This document shows positions 61,886 through 64,000 of a stretch of 64,000 nt of DNA, in pieces. The position numbers were made by a program, and so were the translations under genes. The DNA is taken from the NCBI GenBank assembly GCA_013397435.1, contig VZRG01002381.1:1-64000 (forward strand). The letters run 5' to 3'. Origin of the DNA: Erythrocercus mccallii. Lineage: Eukaryota; Chordata; Aves; Passeriformes; Dicruridae. The notes beneath the pieces were generated by a model. That model searched no databases and had not been told where the DNA came from. It saw only the letters and a program-made list of their open reading frames with translations. Each line of letters begins with the position of its first letter. The stretch's first letter is position 1.

Positions 61886-64000
61886 AGTATTACTATACTG
61901 TGGCCATATTTTGCTGTTTCTCTATCATTATGTCTTGTTGCAGTCATCAGTGGATAATATAAACACGTCACTGGCTGACAGAGGGGTCCTTTGCTTCTAT
62001 TTTTGGTTATATTTGGGAAGATATTTAGATATAGTTAGAAGATATCTTCTCAGTGTTTGGTCCATTGCATTTTGCGGCTCTTCAGAAAAGGACATGGGTG
62101 TCACATGCCTTATTAGTAGTCAAAGTGGTTAGTAGTTATTCTGGTTTTTGCAGTGCTGCATGAAAACTCTTGAGAAAAAGCAGTACCTTGTTTACTATAC
62201 AGAATATGTTCAAACACAGGGTAGTTCTAGTTCTGGCCTTTGTGGAACAATGATTAACTCATCAAAGGAGGCATAGTTGGGGTTGTGTGACATTTGATGG
62301 AGTGACAGCTGCCTAATCTTGGTCATCTTTCATATCAACCCATTTGGAAAGATAACTTTGAGGACAAAAGACCAAAGCTTAAACAGACTGCTTGGAAAAA
62401 AATGAGACATACCCTACAGGGCAACAAAATTACTTGATTACAGGGATGTATATTTAAAACTCTTTCCCTTACACTGAGCACTAGCTTTTTTCTTTCACCA
62501 TACATTTTTCTGTCACAAAGGAATGTTTCTAATGAACTTCAGCAAGTTGTTTCAGGCTCTTTTCTATCATATTGCAAGAGTTACATTACTGAGAAGTGAC
62601 ATACAAATATCTTCCCATGCTGTTTGACTGAAGAAGTCATTTGACTAAGCACTCACATTAAAAAAAAAAAAGAGAAAAGAAATTATAAACCATAATCACA
62701 TGCAAACAATGTTCTGGTCACATAAATTGACTTCTGCTTATTTGCTCCTTTCTAATTTTTCTGTGGTTTATTTTTCGCAGAAAGGATTGTCTGTCTTTTG
62801 AATCAGGTCCTTTTATATCACAGCTCAGTATTCTGATCTGTGAAGTGCAAAGTATTTTTTATTTTTTTACATTAATATTCTTATCAGCCTACTATAGAAT
62901 AATAGACATTTTAAAATAACAGTTTTCACAAAAGGATTATTATCCTTCCTGAACTATGTAGTCAGCTGTCTTCCAGACAAGAGAGAAATCCCTAAAGAGA
63001 TAGATCCCTAAAATTAAATTCTGAAGGAGGTAATACTTAATACCATAACACAATGTTTTTCAGCTTTTTGAATTAGTGGCATGTTGTATGTTGGCACCAA
63101 ACTTTTGTAAAAGTGCTAGTCTACCTGCAGTGTGAGACAAATGACTCCCATTCATTTATTTAATAGTATATATTAAATCTGTTCCCATTTAATGACTGGG
63201 CAGTGAAATAAAATATTACCCTAAGAGAACAGTAATTTTTAATCTATGCAAAAAGATTATTATATAGCTAATTTTGTGCAGAAATCTTATTATCCAAGAC
63301 CAATCTGTAGTGTGATGGTCCTTCCAGGGACTTCATAACCACCATGAAACCTTCCTGGAAGGTGGGACAAGTGTACAGTTACTCTGTTATCACAGGATAA
63401 TTGACATTTTCAGTCTATCAGACATCTGATGTAATTTAATCCAGATTTTATAAAAGAAGAGTAGGCCTCGATGGTGAAGTACAAATACAGAATTGATGGC
63501 ATATCAAATTGTTGCTGGTAGATTTTGTGGTAGGTGCTTGTCCTAGCTGTGGGAAAAGCATGTGGATGCAGCCCGTGGGGGGAAAGGAAGGAGATCTAGA
63601 TCACAGAGGTATGTAGCACTGTCAATTTCCTTAGGCTCAGCGACAAAAGCAGTGGAAATCCCTGGCAAAATGTACATTTCTTCCTCACAGTCTCTCCCTT
63701 CAGCCCTGTGTTTCTAGTCTATTGCTTGAAGTGGCTTACAAGGCACTGCAATAGGAAAAGACCATGAGAGTGAGTAAAATGAATCAGCATTGTGACTTTG
63801 TAGGTAGAGAAGAGAGTGTGAGAAGCTTGGACAGAGGGAATGATGTGGCAGTGAATCCTGTGGATCTGCAGGGGCTCTGAAGGCCCATGCCATGGTACTG
63901 ACATCTCTCTGATGGAGAAGTTATTCATTGTGAACCTGAACAAGGAAACATTTAATTTCACGCACATGAAAAATACAAATAGCACAGCAGAGAAAGCTTA
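61886..64000. other. Non-coding stretch to window end
   Basis: AT-rich sequence with an A-run near 62660-62675. No exon, RNA gene or transposon that I can support. By synteny the next gene would be COBLL1, but no part of it is visible here. Confidence 0.45.

Noticed and set aside
1..64000. CRISPR array, operon, prophage or other prokaryotic-type system
   Set aside because: Split genes with GT-AG introns, CpG islands and CR1 LINEs show vertebrate nuclear DNA. I found no regularly spaced repeats with unique spacers.

Overview
This is vertebrate nuclear DNA, most likely from a bird. Coding sequence is split into short exons with GT-AG introns, intergenic DNA is AT-rich, and CpG islands are isolated. 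The few recognisable transposons are CR1-type LINE fragments, and repeat density is low. The gene order (3' end of a brain-type sodium channel, then SLC38A11 in the same orientation) matches the amniote SCN3A-SLC38A11 neighbourhood of human 2q24. I recalled that synteny from general knowledge and could not look it up here. A turtle or crocodilian would also carry CR1, but the compact 21-kb SLC38A11 and the sparse repeats favour a bird.

Layout. 1-647 is the end of the last coding exon of a voltage-gated sodium channel alpha subunit (best SCN3A, + strand). A 3' UTR of probably about 0.6 or 2.1 kb follows. From about 2.7 to 36.4 kb no conventional protein-coding gene is evident. This stretch holds four CR1 fragments (about 3.63-4.74, 11.88-12.69, 15.53-15.76 and 25.73-25.80 kb), a large hexanucleotide microsatellite (14.83-15.0 kb), and an orphan CpG island at 30.89-31.18 kb with an excellent CTCF-type motif. 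A second CpG island (36.44-37.2 kb) marks the promoter and first exon of SLC38A11.

SLC38A11 runs from 36745 to 57887 on the + strand in 12 coding exons. I rebuilt them by eye; all splice sites are GT-AG, all phases agree, and together they give an intact 444-residue protein. The 8-kb intron 7 contains probable ancient LINE debris and a small odd ORF pair. Downstream of the stop there are candidate poly(A) signals at about 58.2, 58.5 and 59.2 kb. The remainder to 64 kb is non-coding apart from what looks like the tail of an old interspersed repeat near 61.8 kb.

The two genes are neighbours by ancestry and do not form a pathway: one encodes a neuronal Na+ channel, the other a putative Na+-coupled amino-acid transporter. 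I do not see a novel multi-gene system. The items most worth a second look are the CTCF-bearing orphan CpG island between the genes, a 48-bp perfectly alternating purine/pyrimidine tract in the channel 3' UTR, a G-quadruplex-type GGGCC run in the SLC38A11 5' region, and a few unusually clean inverted repeats.
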